This document shows positions 16,899 through 26,019 of a stretch of DNA of 55,379 bases, one piece after another. The notes under the pieces are model-generated. The model saw nothing but the letters and a program-made list of their open reading frames with translations. It had not been told where the DNA came from and searched no databases. Both the position numbers and the translations under genes were made by a program. The stretch spans positions 1 through 55,379 of the forward strand of contig CADAOZ010000017.1 of assembly GCA_902789735.1 (NCBI GenBank). The letters run 5' to 3'. Source of the stretch: an uncultured Lachnospiraceae bacterium. GTDB lineage: Bacteria; Bacillota; Clostridia; Lachnospirales; Lachnospiraceae. Positions within the stretch are counted from its first letter, which is position 1, and each line of letters opens with the position of its first letter.

Positions 16899-19800
16899 TC
16901 ATTGCTTTTTGTATTTTATAGTCTTTCCCTTTTCGTCAACGCCGGATGTGATCTTTTTGCCATCTGCGGAAACACATCTGATATAGAATGTATAGGATGT
17001 CCCCGATTTAGCCCCGGTCCAGGTATAGGATGTCCCTGTCGAATCCGCGATCTTTTTCCAGGTATCTTTGTATTTATAATAAATCCTGTATTTCTCTGCC
17101 CCGCTGACCTTTTTCCAGCTGATCTTCACCCCTTTGGATGTTGCGGTCAGACTGCTGATCGAAGGTGCCTGTATAAAGCGTATGGTCTTTCCCGCGGACA
17201 GATAGCCGCTTGTAAAAGCAGTACCGGCACTGTTCACGCAGCGGACCGTAAACGTATAGGAAGTCCCTGATTTAGCCCCGGTCCAGGTATAGGAGGCGCC
17301 TGTCGTATCGGCAATCTTTGTCCAGCCGCTGCCGCTCCTGCGGAAGAGACGGTATTTGACCGCGCCCGCCGGTTTTTCCCATGAGATCTTTATGCCGGCT
17401 TTGGTATTTTCAAGGGCGGTTATGGCCGGCGCCTTGATATATTTAATGCTCCTGCCGCCGGTATTGAAACCACCGGTATAGACAGATCCATCCTTTGAGA
17501 CGCACCGGACTGTAAAAGTGTAAGTCGTTCCGGACGCGGGTTGGGTCCAGATATAGGAAGTGTCCGCTGTATCCGCGATCTGCGTCCAGCTGCTGCCGCT
17601 CCTGCGGAAGAGACGGTATTTGGCTGCGCCCGCTGTTTTTGCCCAGCTGATCTTAATTCCTTTTTCCGTACAGGAGGCCCCTGTCAGTGAAGGCGCAGCC
17701 GTATATGTAAAGGCAGTGCCTTTCTGATCATAACTGCCTCCGTACCCGCTGCCGTCCGCGTTCAGGCACCGGACCGTAAAAGTATAGGTCCTGCCGGCCG
17801 CCGCCCCGTTCCAGGTAAAGGAGGTGCTCTCTGTATCCCCGGTTTTTTTCCAGCTGCTGCCATCCTTATAAAAGACCCTGTACCGGGAGCCGCCTGTCAC
17901 AGGGTTCCAGACAATCCTGATCCCGCCATTGGACCCTGAAACAGAAGTGATCCGCGGCGCCGGCGCAAGGTAGACCGCTTCCGCGCCAATGGTATCATAA
18001 GCACTGGAAACCGTATTATTGTCCAGTACAGCAACTGTAAAGTTATAGGTCTGTCCGGCTGAAACATCCGTAAATAAGAATTCGGTGCCGCCTTCCTGGG
18101 CAAAAGAAGTTCCCGCGTTCGTCCATTTTCCGCCCCCGGTTTTATAATAGATCCGGTAGGCCGCGGCACTTTCCACCTCATCCCAGGTCACGCGTATACC
18201 TTTTTCCGTACAGGCTGTCTGTATATTTGCCGGCTGATCGTAATATGTGATCTTCTTTCCTTCTTCCGCATAATCGCTGATCTCGTTCAGATCCGCGTCC
18301 AGACCAATGACCCTGATCCGGTAGGCGGTGCCGTTGACCCGGTTGTTCCAGTATACAGAGGAAGCCTCTGTTCTCTTCAGGAGGCGCCAGGAATCATTCT
18401 TCTCCTCATAGCCGTAGATGGCGTACTTGTCCACGCCCTCGATTTTGGACCATTTGATCCGGATCTGCCCGGAAGCGGTACAGGACAGCGTAACGGAGGG
18501 CGCCGGATAAAGGACTCTGATCCTGCATTCAGCCGAAAAACCGCCATCTTCTGTACTGGCTGTCACAACTGCTGTTCCCGGGGCTTTTGCCATTACTCTG
18601 CCTTCACTGACCGTAACAATGTTCTCATTACTGCTGGTCCAGCGCACCGTCCGGTCAGAAGCATTGTAGGGAGATATACCGGCCGTAATGATTCCTTCAT
18701 CACCGATCAGCAGGCTCATATCCGCGTTAGACAGTTCGATACCGCTGACACTGACCCGGCCGGTATTTTCTTCAGGATCCTCATCGATCGAAGAAATCGT
18801 ATATTCTCCCGTTGTCACCAGTTCCTCGGGACCGTTATACAGGTAATATGTGACTGTCCGGCCGCTGCAGGTAATGCCGCAGATCATACCTGCAGCTGTC
18901 TCCTCCTCACCCAGCCGGAATAACGATGTCACTGTGCCGTCACCGGTAATCAGATACAGAGCATCTGCGCCGGCAGCAATAAAATGCTCCCCAAAAACAA
19001 CCACAGATGTCTCATAGTAATCTGCCGGGACATCCATTTCTGCCAGGACTGTATCCGATCCGGTCTCGTAGTCATGCAGACAGACACGCCCCGGCGCCGC
19101 GCTGTCTATATATGCGCAGGCATGACCGCGGATGGCCAGAGGCATGACCGATCCGCTCCAGTAGAACGCGTCGTAGGTCGTATCCGTCAGCGCGGAGGAT
19201 ACATTTTCTCCCAGAGAATCTACCCAGTCTTTCGAAGTATGGCTGTTGGCATACAGACGCCTGCCGCTGACCAGAAAATTCTCATGAGAACAGTAAAGAC
19301 TGTAATCCCTGCTGTCGTCCCAGGTCGTATCAACGAAATAACGTCCGCCTCCGACAGAGACCATGTTCCAGCAGTGGTTGATCTTATCGCTTCCGATAAA
19401 ATCCGCCTCTATGTCCAGTTTTTTCATAAAATAGTCAAAAGCAAGGGTATACCCCTGACAGACTGCGGATCCTTCCACCAGGGCGTCATAGGCATTATAA
19501 CCGGACAGGGAGTAATCATAGTCTGTATGCGTGACCAGCCAGTCATGGATATACAGGATCTTCTGCTCCTCATTCCAGCCGCTGTCAACACCGGCGAGCA
19601 CAGCTCCCGCCCTCTCTTCGAAAGCCGCGAGATCCCCGTCCGTATAATCGCCTATATAAGTCGGATAGAAAGTCGTTACGTACCCGCTGATACTGGCATA
19701 TTTGTATTCCGTATCTACGTAGAAATACTGCGCGTTGTCATTGATCAGGCGCGCGTAATAAACGCCCACGTTGACCGCTTTTATATGACAGGAGGACAAG

Positions 19801-20531
19801 TTTACCGACTCCTCCCGGCTTTCGATCGCTGCTCTGAGCAGGGCATCCATCTGTCTGACATTTTCTGTATAGGAAAGCCCTGCCTGAAGATCCTCCACGC
19901 CGCCGTCAACAATTTCTTCCTGCTGGTCCAGGGCGTAAACGTCCTCAATATCTGCAGGCTGACCGCTCTCTCCCTGCGTATCTCCCTCTGTTTTTACGAC
20001 CTCCAGGATCCTGCCGCCTTCTTCCAGCGTCTCTTCACTCAGCACAGCGCCTTTTTGCATGACCAGATCCGAAACGTCCTCTGTGACCAGATACTCGGCC
20101 GGTATGGCAGCTTCCTCCTGCCCTTCCTCTTCCGGCACCGCCTCCTCTGCAGTTCCACCTTCCTCCGGAACCATCTCCGTTTCGCCCGCCGGAACAGAAT
20201 CATCGCTTTCTTCCGGCGCTTCCATCTCTTCCGGTTCCGATTCAGCCGCCGCTGCATCTTCTTCCCCGCCGTCTGCCGGCAGCGGACTTTCTTCCGGATC
20301 CAGGGCTTCCTCTGTCTCCCCTTTTGAATCTGCAGTACCGGATTCGTCCGTCTCCAGTTCCTCCGTTACAGCAGAAATACCGGAGACATCTTCTGCCTCC
20401 GGTATCCGGCTCTCTCCGTATTGCTCATAATAATGATCGGCGCCGTATACAGTTCCTGCTTCGCAGAATGAAAGGGGCATTCCTGCCATAACTGTTATGA
20501 TACCGATCGCGATTATTCTTTTTTTGAGCAT
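16899..20531 (-). CDS. Giant secreted transglutaminase-like / Big_2 / FN3 protein
   Basis: About 1210 aa from ATG at 20531 (GGAGG 4 bases upstream). Signal peptide, then an acidic Glu/Ala-rich linker (to about 190), then a transglutaminase-like core with the expected triad: Cys in GSAVCQGYT (about 359), His in INHCWNMV and Asp in YFVDTTWDD. Next comes a bacterial Ig-like Big_2 domain (VRWTSSNENIVTV) and six or seven fibronectin-III-like repeats, each with the pattern GIKISW...AxKYRLFRR...YTFTVRCV, the middle ones almost identical. No LPXTG or membrane anchor is visible at the C-terminus, so it is probably released or held non-covalently. Enzymatic activity (protease or crosslinker) is inferred from the triad only. 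Stop overlaps nothing; the C-type-lectin-like gene lies just upstream with a 26-base gap from start to stop. Confidence 0.85.
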   Translation of the reverse strand: MLKKRIIAIGIITVMAGMPLSFCEAGTVYGADHYYEQYGESRIPEAEDVSGISAVTEELETDESGTADSKGETEEALDPEESPLPADGGEEDAAAAESEPEEMEAPEESDDSVPAGETEMVPEEGGTAEEAVPEEEGQEEAAIPAEYLVTEDVSDLVMQKGAVLSEETLEEGGRILEVVKTEGDTQGESGQPADIEDVYALDQQEEIVDGGVEDLQAGLSYTENVRQMDALLRAAIESREESVNLSSCHIKAVNVGVYYARLINDNAQYFYVDTEYKYASISGYVTTFYPTYIGDYTDGDLAAFEERAGAVLAGVDSGWNEEQKILYIHDWLVTHTDYDYSLSGYNAYDALVEGSAVCQGYTLAFDYFMKKLDIEADFIGSDKINHCWNMVSVGGGRYFVDTTWDDSRDYSLYCSHENFLVSGRRLYANSHTSKDWVDSLGENVSSALTDTTYDAFYWSGSVMPLAIRGHACAYIDSAAPGRVCLHDYETGSDTVLAEMDVPADYYETSVVVFGEHFIAAGADALYLITGDGTVTSLFRLGEEETAAGMICGITCSGRTVTYYLYNGPEELVTTGEYTISSIDEDPEENTGRVSVSGIELSNADMSLLIGDEGIITAGISPYNASDRTVRWTSSNENIVTVSEGRVMAKAPGTAVVTASTEDGGFSAECRIRVLYPAPSVTLSCTASGQIRIKWSKIEGVDKYAIYGYEEKNDSWRLLKRTEASSVYWNNRVNGTAYRIRVIGLDADLNEISDYAEEGKKITYYDQPANIQTACTEKGIRVTWDEVESAAAYRIYYKTGGGKWTNAGTSFAQEGGTEFLFTDVSAGQTYNFTVAVLDNNTVSSAYDTIGAEAVYLAPAPRITSVSGSNGGIRIVWNPVTGGSRYRVFYKDGSSWKKTGDTESTSFTWNGAAAGRTYTFTVRCLNADGSGYGGSYDQKGTAFTYTAAPSLTGASCTEKGIKISWAKTAGAAKYRLFRRSGSSWTQIADTADTSYIWTQPASGTTYTFTVRCVSKDGSVYTGGFNTGGRSIKYIKAPAITALENTKAGIKISWEKPAGAVKYRLFRRSGSGWTKIADTTGASYTWTGAKSGTSYTFTVRCVNSAGTAFTSGYLSAGKTIRFIQAPSISSLTATSKGVKISWKKVSGAEKYRIYYKYKDTWKKIADSTGTSYTWTGAKSGTSYTFYIRCVSADGKKITSGVDEKGKTIKYKKQ
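16905..18480 (-). repeat. FN3-like repeat array within the giant protein gene
   Basis: About six tandem units of roughly 260-270 bases encode FN3-like modules. The middle copies (about 17130-17710) share long identical stretches on DNA level, so recent duplication or homogenisation is likely. Confidence 0.7.
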
Positions 20532-20557
20532 ACATCCTCCATGCTTATTTACAGGCG

Positions 20558-21328
20558 TTACTCCCACTCTAAAACAAACAGTGTAGTTTTGTAACCGATT
20601 GGCGCATCGTTCCAGGTCCCATCTCCTTTGGACGCGAAGAACTGGCCGTAATGATCCACTTCGCCCTTCTTATTCACGAAATGATCCGGCTGGCCCTTGC
20701 TCCAGTTGGTGTAGCTGCTCTCATCGCCGGACCATACCCACTGATCCTGTACCAGTTCATCGCTGAGGCCAAAGAAAGCAGCCTTCTGATGCTGGCTCGT
20801 CAGCTGGTCATAGATTGCCTGATTCTCTTCCGCGCTGTTGATGACCGCCATGTGGCAGCCCAGGTCTTCACATACTTTTTCCAGGATCTGGTAATCCGTT
20901 AACGAAGCACCCGCCGCTTCCGCAGGCGCTTCTGTTGCGGCATCCGTTGCTGCCGCAGCCGCTGTCTCACCGGCTGCCGCATCTTCATTCCGGGCCGCGT
21001 ACCATTCTCTGGCCGCTTCGAAATCAATATCACTGCTGTCGATGATCCCGTAAACATGACCGCCATACGTGAATTCGTGAATCAGCTCCACCTTTTTGGC
21101 CGGTGAATCCGGTATGGTCCTGCCGGTCCCTTCTGTCAGCGACCCTCTGTCACCTGCTATTGCGACTGTCAGTATGGCTGCTGCCAGTACGACCCCGCAG
21201 GTGACGATCAGTCCCAGTGCAGAAGGGTCTTTGGGCTCATTTCCGGCTGTCTGCTGTCCTTCCTGCTTTTTTGCTGCGTTTCCCGCAAGACGATCTTTTA
21301 CATTATCTAAAAATTCCGGCTTTTTCAT
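20558..21328 (-). CDS. Membrane protein with C-type-lectin-like domain
   Basis: 256 aa. Cytoplasmic N-terminus, one membrane helix (about 39-59), a short beta segment, an Ala/Thr/Glu linker and a C-terminal C-type-lectin fold (about 150-256). The fold shows CHMAVINSAEENQAIYDQL, an FGLSDE strand, YTNWSKGQPDH and the WND motif (DGTWNDAPIG) and ends in FVLEWE. QPD and WND are the calcium/galactose-type ligand motifs, so carbohydrate binding is plausible, although most bacterial members bind proteins or have unknown ligands. Immediately upstream of, and presumably co-transcribed with, the giant FN3 protein. The GAGGAG box is a rather long 14 bases from the ATG. Confidence 0.82.
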   Translation of the reverse strand: MKKPEFLDNVKDRLAGNAAKKQEGQQTAGNEPKDPSALGLIVTCGVVLAAAILTVAIAGDRGSLTEGTGRTIPDSPAKKVELIHEFTYGGHVYGIIDSSDIDFEAAREWYAARNEDAAAGETAAAAATDAATEAPAEAAGASLTDYQILEKVCEDLGCHMAVINSAEENQAIYDQLTSQHQKAAFFGLSDELVQDQWVWSGDESSYTNWSKGQPDHFVNKKGEVDHYGQFFASKGDGTWNDAPIGYKTTLFVLEWE

Positions 21329-21496
21329 AATGGTTCGTATTTCTCCTCAAATATTTGTCAGCACGGCCCTTTGGCCGCAAATATATACAGATTGTAGCAC
21401 CAATTGCCCCGCAGCGGAAACAGAAATCGAAAAAAAAGCAATCCTGTCCGCGTACCTGCCGAAACAGATATACAGAACAGGACTGCTGCTCCTGGT

Positions 21497-22111
21497 TCAG
21501 ACTTCTTTTTTGATACGGCTCAGCGTCTCCGGCGCCATATTCAGAAAAGACGCAATGTATTTATCAGGGATCTTGTATTTAGATCCGCCATACTCCTGCA
21601 GGAACCATTCGTACCGTTCCCTGGCGCTGCGCTGGCAGATAATCCTGACTCCCATGCATCTGCGCATACATTCAAGAAGATCCTCCGTATAGCGGCGGAT
21701 CAGTTCCGGTGAGCTCTCCATTTCCATCCGGATCTCCCCGGACGGAAATGCCAGCAGCCGGCCGGGCGTCAGCATACTGAAATTCACCGGGGAAATCTGG
21801 CCGATTTTCCCATCTGATATGACCGGTTCGCCGCTTCTGACCAGAAAACAGTCCGCCTGCATGCGTCCTTCCGGGTTCTCTCTCCATCCCATAACCGCGC
21901 CTTCCAGCAGAAAGTACAGCCTGTCCGCGTTTTCCCCTGTCCGGATAAACGTATCCCCCTTTTTCAGGACGATCAGTTCTGCCTGTTTCTCCAGCCTTTC
22001 CTGCATGTTTTCATCCGTAAGACCAAGCCTGCCTTCCAGAAAACCTTTTACAGTTCTTTTCTTTTCCTTCTCAGACGCCGCCTTTTTTCTGTATGCCATA
22101 GCGATTCTCAT
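21497..22111 (-). CDS. Crp/Fnr-family transcription regulator
   Basis: 204 aa. Cyclic-nucleotide-binding beta-barrel (about 40-125; pattern VLKKGDTFIRTGENADRLYFLLEG) followed by a dimer helix and a short winged-helix domain ending IPDKYIASFLNMAPETLSRI. It lacks the N-terminal cysteines of Fnr, and the RxS phosphate loop of cAMP receptors is not evident, so the effector is unknown. This short type is common in Bacteroidetes and Clostridia. Neighbours are the lectin-like gene downstream and rfbB upstream (transcribed the same way), but gaps of over 150 bases suggest its own unit. Confidence 0.85.
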   Translation of the reverse strand: MRIAMAYRKKAASEKEKKRTVKGFLEGRLGLTDENMQERLEKQAELIVLKKGDTFIRTGENADRLYFLLEGAVMGWRENPEGRMQADCFLVRSGEPVISDGKIGQISPVNFSMLTPGRLLAFPSGEIRMEMESSPELIRRYTEDLLECMRRCMGVRIICQRSARERYEWFLQEYGGSKYKIPDKYIASFLNMAPETLSRIKKEV

Positions 22112-22286
22112 TAACCCTCAGTGTATTATTGCTCTTCTTATTTTAGTCAGCCGTTTAGCTATTCGATATATTAACACGACTGTCAAGAAAATAAATTCTA
22201 TTTCCGTGCAATAATCCTGATTTTGGTGTAATTTGAATTATTTTTGTCGGGAAGGCAGGTCAAAACACGTTCGCATCCGGTTCGGT

Positions 22287-23306
22287 TCACCGGTCTCCAT
22301 ACATCTTCTCGTAGTAATTCTGATATTCACCGGAAATAATGGTCTCCCACCATTCACGGTTATCCAGATACCACTGGATCGTCTTCTGGATGCCGTCTTC
22401 AAATTTGGTTTCCGGAAGCCATCCCAGTTCCGCATGGATCTTGGAAGGATCAATGGCATACCGCATATCATGGCCCTTCCGGTCTGTCACATAAGTGATC
22501 AGGCTCTCGGGTTTGCCAAGTGTACGGCAGATCAGTTTGACAATATCGATATTGCGCATTTCGTTATGTCCGCCAACATTGTAGACTTCTCCGACTCTGC
22601 CTTTATGGATGATCAGATCAATCGCTTTACAGTGGTCTTCTACATACAGCCAGTCACGGACATTAAGTCCCTCTCCGTAAACAGGAAGGGGCTTGTCATT
22701 CAGGCAGTTGGCGATCATCAGCGGAATAAGTTTCTCAGGGAAATGATACGGACCATAATTATTGGAGCAGCGGCTGATGGTCACAGGCAGTCCATAAGTC
22801 CTGTAATAAGCCAGTACCAGCAGGTCCGCGCCGGCTTTGGAACTGGAATAAGGAGAACTGGTATGGATCGGCGTCTCTTCTGTAAAGAACAGATCCGGCC
22901 TGTCCAGCGGCAGATCACCATATACTTCGTCCGTGGACACCTGATGATATCGGGTGATCCCGTACTTATTGCAGGCATCCATCAGCGTCGCGGTACCGAT
23001 GATATTGGTCTGCAGAAAGATACCCGGATCTTCGATGGAACGGTCCACATGAGATTCTGCCGCAAAGTTGACGACAATGTCCGGATGCTCTTCTTCGAAG
23101 AGGCGGTCTACGGCCTCTCTGTCACAGATATCCGCTTTGACAAAGCGGAAATTATCACGGTCCATAACGGGCGCCAGGGTTGACAGATTTCCCGCGTAGG
23201 TCAGCTTATCCAGACAGATGATCCTGTAATCCGGATGGGCTTCCAGCATGTGAAAAATAAAGTTGGAACCGATAAATCCGGCTCCGCCGGTCACAATAAT
23301 ATTCAT
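22287..23306 (-). CDS. rfbB: dTDP-glucose 4,6-dehydratase
   Basis: 339 aa. Converts dTDP-glucose to dTDP-4-keto-6-deoxyglucose, the second step towards dTDP-rhamnose and related sugars. NAD-binding VTGGAGFIGSNF at the N-terminus; catalytic STDEVYGDL and YSSSKAGADLL (Tyr-x3-Lys) are visible. AAAGGAT RBS. The partner genes rfbA, rfbC and rfbD are not in the window. It lies 50 bases downstream of sugar transferase copy 2 and likely shares its transcript, feeding a deoxysugar into the same glycan. Confidence 0.96.
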   Translation of the reverse strand: MNIIVTGGAGFIGSNFIFHMLEAHPDYRIICLDKLTYAGNLSTLAPVMDRDNFRFVKADICDREAVDRLFEEEHPDIVVNFAAESHVDRSIEDPGIFLQTNIIGTATLMDACNKYGITRYHQVSTDEVYGDLPLDRPDLFFTEETPIHTSSPYSSSKAGADLLVLAYYRTYGLPVTISRCSNNYGPYHFPEKLIPLMIANCLNDKPLPVYGEGLNVRDWLYVEDHCKAIDLIIHKGRVGEVYNVGGHNEMRNIDIVKLICRTLGKPESLITYVTDRKGHDMRYAIDPSKIHAELGWLPETKFEDGIQKTIQWYLDNREWWETIISGEYQNYYEKMYGDR

Positions 23307-23356
23307 TTCAGATCCTTTCTGACAGAAACCGCTTTCCGCCCTGTTTACATATTCCT

Positions 23357-24814
23357 TTACGACGCACCTTCATGCTTTAAAACAACCGCTACTGTCTTGA
23401 GCAGGATCTGGATATCCAGCATCCAGCTCCAGTTCCGTATATATTCGGTATCCAGACGGACAACTTCCTCAAAATCCGTGATCTTGCTCCGGCCGCTGAC
23501 CTGCCACATTCCGGTAATCCCGGGCTTGACGCTCATACGGACCCGGTGGTGCAGATCATAACGCTCCCACTCGTCCACCGTAGGCGGCCTGGTTCCCACC
23601 AGGCTCATATCCCCCTTTAGCACATTCCAGAACTGAGGGAACTCATCCAGAGAAGTGTTCCGGATGAAATTGCCGATCCCTCTGGGCCTGCCATTCCTGT
23701 CCTTCTTTTCACTGCCAATGATCCGGGGATCATCTTCCATCTTGAACATAAGGCCATCCGATATCTTATTCTGGGCCATATATTCTTTTTTACGTTCCTC
23801 TGCGTCCATATACATGCTGCGGAACTTATACATCTTGAACTTTTTGCCGTTCTTGCCGATTCTCCACTGGGTAAAAAAAATCGGGCCGGGGGACTGGATG
23901 TAAATAGCCGGGCCGATAAAAATACAGATAATGCCTGTCAGCAGACAGCCGACCAGTCCTCCCAGGATGTCCATGGCCCTCTTGAGAGCCAGGTCCTGGA
24001 CCGTCACGATCCGCAGGCTGTTGGTCAGGACATGCAGATCCCCCAGTTTGCCGGTCTCCTGCTGAATACCGGTTTCCTGATTCAGTACAGAAAAACTGTA
24101 ATGGATCGTAATTCCCATTTCCAGCATCTTGTCAATATAGCTCTCCGGCAGGGGATAGTTGGGCGGCAGATAAAAGAGGACTTCATCTACCCATTCATGA
24201 CTGATCCGGGAAAAAATCTCCTCTCCGCGTCCATAGACCGGAATCCCGTTTATTTCCGGCACTTCTGCCGTACTGCTTCCCAGCAGCTCTACGCCCGTAA
24301 TGAAGAAATCACTGAAGGAACCCTTCTGCAATTCCTCGACTACATGCCTGGCTTCGGAAGCGATTGTGATGACGAAGAGGGCTCGTTTTCCTGCATTCCT
24401 GTTCCTCTTCCTCCCGATCCTGATCTTGTTCAGGCTCCTGACAATGTAGGAACTGACTATGAAGAAGATCGTGGTCATGATAAAGAAGCGCCTTGAGATC
24501 ATAATGATCTGATGTACCGCGAACAGATAGACAATATCCGCGAACATGACAAGAAAAGCGTACTGGACTGTCTTCACGAACTCCTTATAGGGTCCCCGTC
24601 TTACAATATCCTTATAGGGCTGGGTAAAAAAGACGATCAGAAGCTGCAGGATCACCAGGACAATGGCCTGATATCTGTAAAATATGACGCTGTAGGCAAA
24701 TGTCAGGTGCTGCAGTATATAATAACTTAATGAAAAACTGAGCTGAAAGCACAAAAGATCCAATAGTATGAAATCCAGATGCTTCAGCCAGCTGTTCCTG
24801 GCTTTTTCGTACAT
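23357..24814 (-). CDS. Polyprenyl-phosphate sugar phosphotransferase, copy 2
   Basis: 485 aa, same architecture as the gene at 15276-16736: N-terminal membrane helices, Rossmann-like middle, and a C-terminal catalytic domain with FFTQWRIGKNGKKF, KFRSMYMDAEERK, NTSLDEFPQFWNVLKGDMS and KPGITGMWQVSGRS. The two catalytic domains differ at only scattered positions, while the membrane halves are more diverged, so they may load different sugars or serve two polysaccharides. GGAG 6 bases before ATG. Next gene in the unit is rfbB. Confidence 0.93.
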   Translation of the reverse strand: MYEKARNSWLKHLDFILLDLLCFQLSFSLSYYILQHLTFAYSVIFYRYQAIVLVILQLLIVFFTQPYKDIVRRGPYKEFVKTVQYAFLVMFADIVYLFAVHQIIMISRRFFIMTTIFFIVSSYIVRSLNKIRIGRKRNRNAGKRALFVITIASEARHVVEELQKGSFSDFFITGVELLGSSTAEVPEINGIPVYGRGEEIFSRISHEWVDEVLFYLPPNYPLPESYIDKMLEMGITIHYSFSVLNQETGIQQETGKLGDLHVLTNSLRIVTVQDLALKRAMDILGGLVGCLLTGIICIFIGPAIYIQSPGPIFFTQWRIGKNGKKFKMYKFRSMYMDAEERKKEYMAQNKISDGLMFKMEDDPRIIGSEKKDRNGRPRGIGNFIRNTSLDEFPQFWNVLKGDMSLVGTRPPTVDEWERYDLHHRVRMSVKPGITGMWQVSGRSKITDFEEVVRLDTEYIRNWSWMLDIQILLKTVAVVLKHEGAS

Positions 24815-24923
24815 AATTATCTCCGATGTCCCCTTTCACGGGACGCTTGCTTCATCATAGCAGAATTAACAGGCCCTGTAAATTGCGAAGACCGGGCTCA
24901 GATAACAAAAACAAACATAAACT

Positions 24924-25790
24924 TTAAGCTTTTCCCGCAAGCCAGTCCATCAGCGCCCCTGCCCGGGCCTCCATCTGTCTGCGTCCCTGATGATAGACCC
25001 GCAGCAGCTTTTCCGGATTCTTCTCCACACGACTGATTCCAAGCGCCTGATCCGGCCGGATTACGAACACGTGGCCCGACTCTTCCCTGGACTGCACATA
25101 AGCAGTCCTGCGGTTATAGCGGAGATGACGTACCTCCATATCCTCCGCGACCATAGGATAATCTTTCAGGGCTTTTCGGATCAGCGGCATCATGGACGAC
25201 GGCTTTTTGACATAATCCAGGGGTCGGGTCAGCACCACAATGTTCTTCTCATACCCTTTATGTTCCATATATACAAGCGGAATCGAGTCTGAAACACCCC
25301 CGTCCAGATACAGACGTCCGCCGGCTTCTACCGGTCTGGATACAACGGGCATGGAGGCGGAAGCCTGGAAAAATTTCATATCCTCCGGTCCCCCGTCCGT
25401 GCACAGATGATAAAAAGGTCTGCCGGTCTCCAGATCTGTACATACACAGTAAAACTTCATGGGGTTTTCAGCAAAAGCCCTGCTGTCAAAAGGATCGAGC
25501 TCATTGGGCAGCGTGTCATAGCAGAATTCCTCTCCATACAGATCCCCGGTCCGCAGAAGAGACCGCCAGCTGGAATATCTCCAGTCCCGGCTGAAAGCCA
25601 GATTATAGCGGATCGCCCGTCCATGCTGACGGGATTTGAGATTACAGCCGAACACTGCTCCCGCCGAAACGCCGGCGATGGCGCTGATCTGGCTGTCTAT
25701 TCCTTTTTCCATCATTACATCCAGAACGCCGGCCGTAAACAGGCCCCGCATGGCGCCGCCTTCGAGTACCAGTCCTGTACCTTTATTCAT
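24924..25790 (-). CDS. Patatin-like phospholipase
   Basis: 288 aa from ATG at 25790 (GGGGAGG 9 bases upstream). Patatin-fold acyl hydrolase of the YjjU/RssA type. Oxyanion motif EGGAMRGLF (about 9-17), nucleophile elbow GVSAG (Ser about 43), and DGG with catalytic Asp in YLDGGVSDS (about 165). Cytoplasmic, no signal peptide. Likely a phospholipid or acyl-ester hydrolase; natural substrate unknown. Monocistronic as far as can be seen, divergent from the serine hydrolase lipoprotein gene. Confidence 0.92.
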   Translation of the reverse strand: MNKGTGLVLEGGAMRGLFTAGVLDVMMEKGIDSQISAIAGVSAGAVFGCNLKSRQHGRAIRYNLAFSRDWRYSSWRSLLRTGDLYGEEFCYDTLPNELDPFDSRAFAENPMKFYCVCTDLETGRPFYHLCTDGGPEDMKFFQASASMPVVSRPVEAGGRLYLDGGVSDSIPLVYMEHKGYEKNIVVLTRPLDYVKKPSSMMPLIRKALKDYPMVAEDMEVRHLRYNRRTAYVQSREESGHVFVIRPDQALGISRVEKNPEKLLRVYHQGRRQMEARAGALMDWLAGKA

Positions 25791-26019
25791 AACCAATTTC
25801 CTCCCCCTGTACTCCGCCGGAATCCCGTGTTTTCATAATTATGTAAGCAGAGGCTGCCCGCTGCCTTCCGTATCTCCTGTCTGACTACAGTATTCCATAT
25901 CCGGCGGAAAAAAGCAAAGCCTGCCGGTCCGGCCGCCCCGGAACCGCATTGAGAAATATCGGAAAATCTACTATACTATTACAGATACAGGGCAGGAACG
26001 CCCGGAAAGGACTATATTT

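Noticed and set aside
18984..20327. 447-codon plus-strand frame opposite the FN3 protein gene
   Set aside because: No motifs or RBS; antisense of a well-supported gene.
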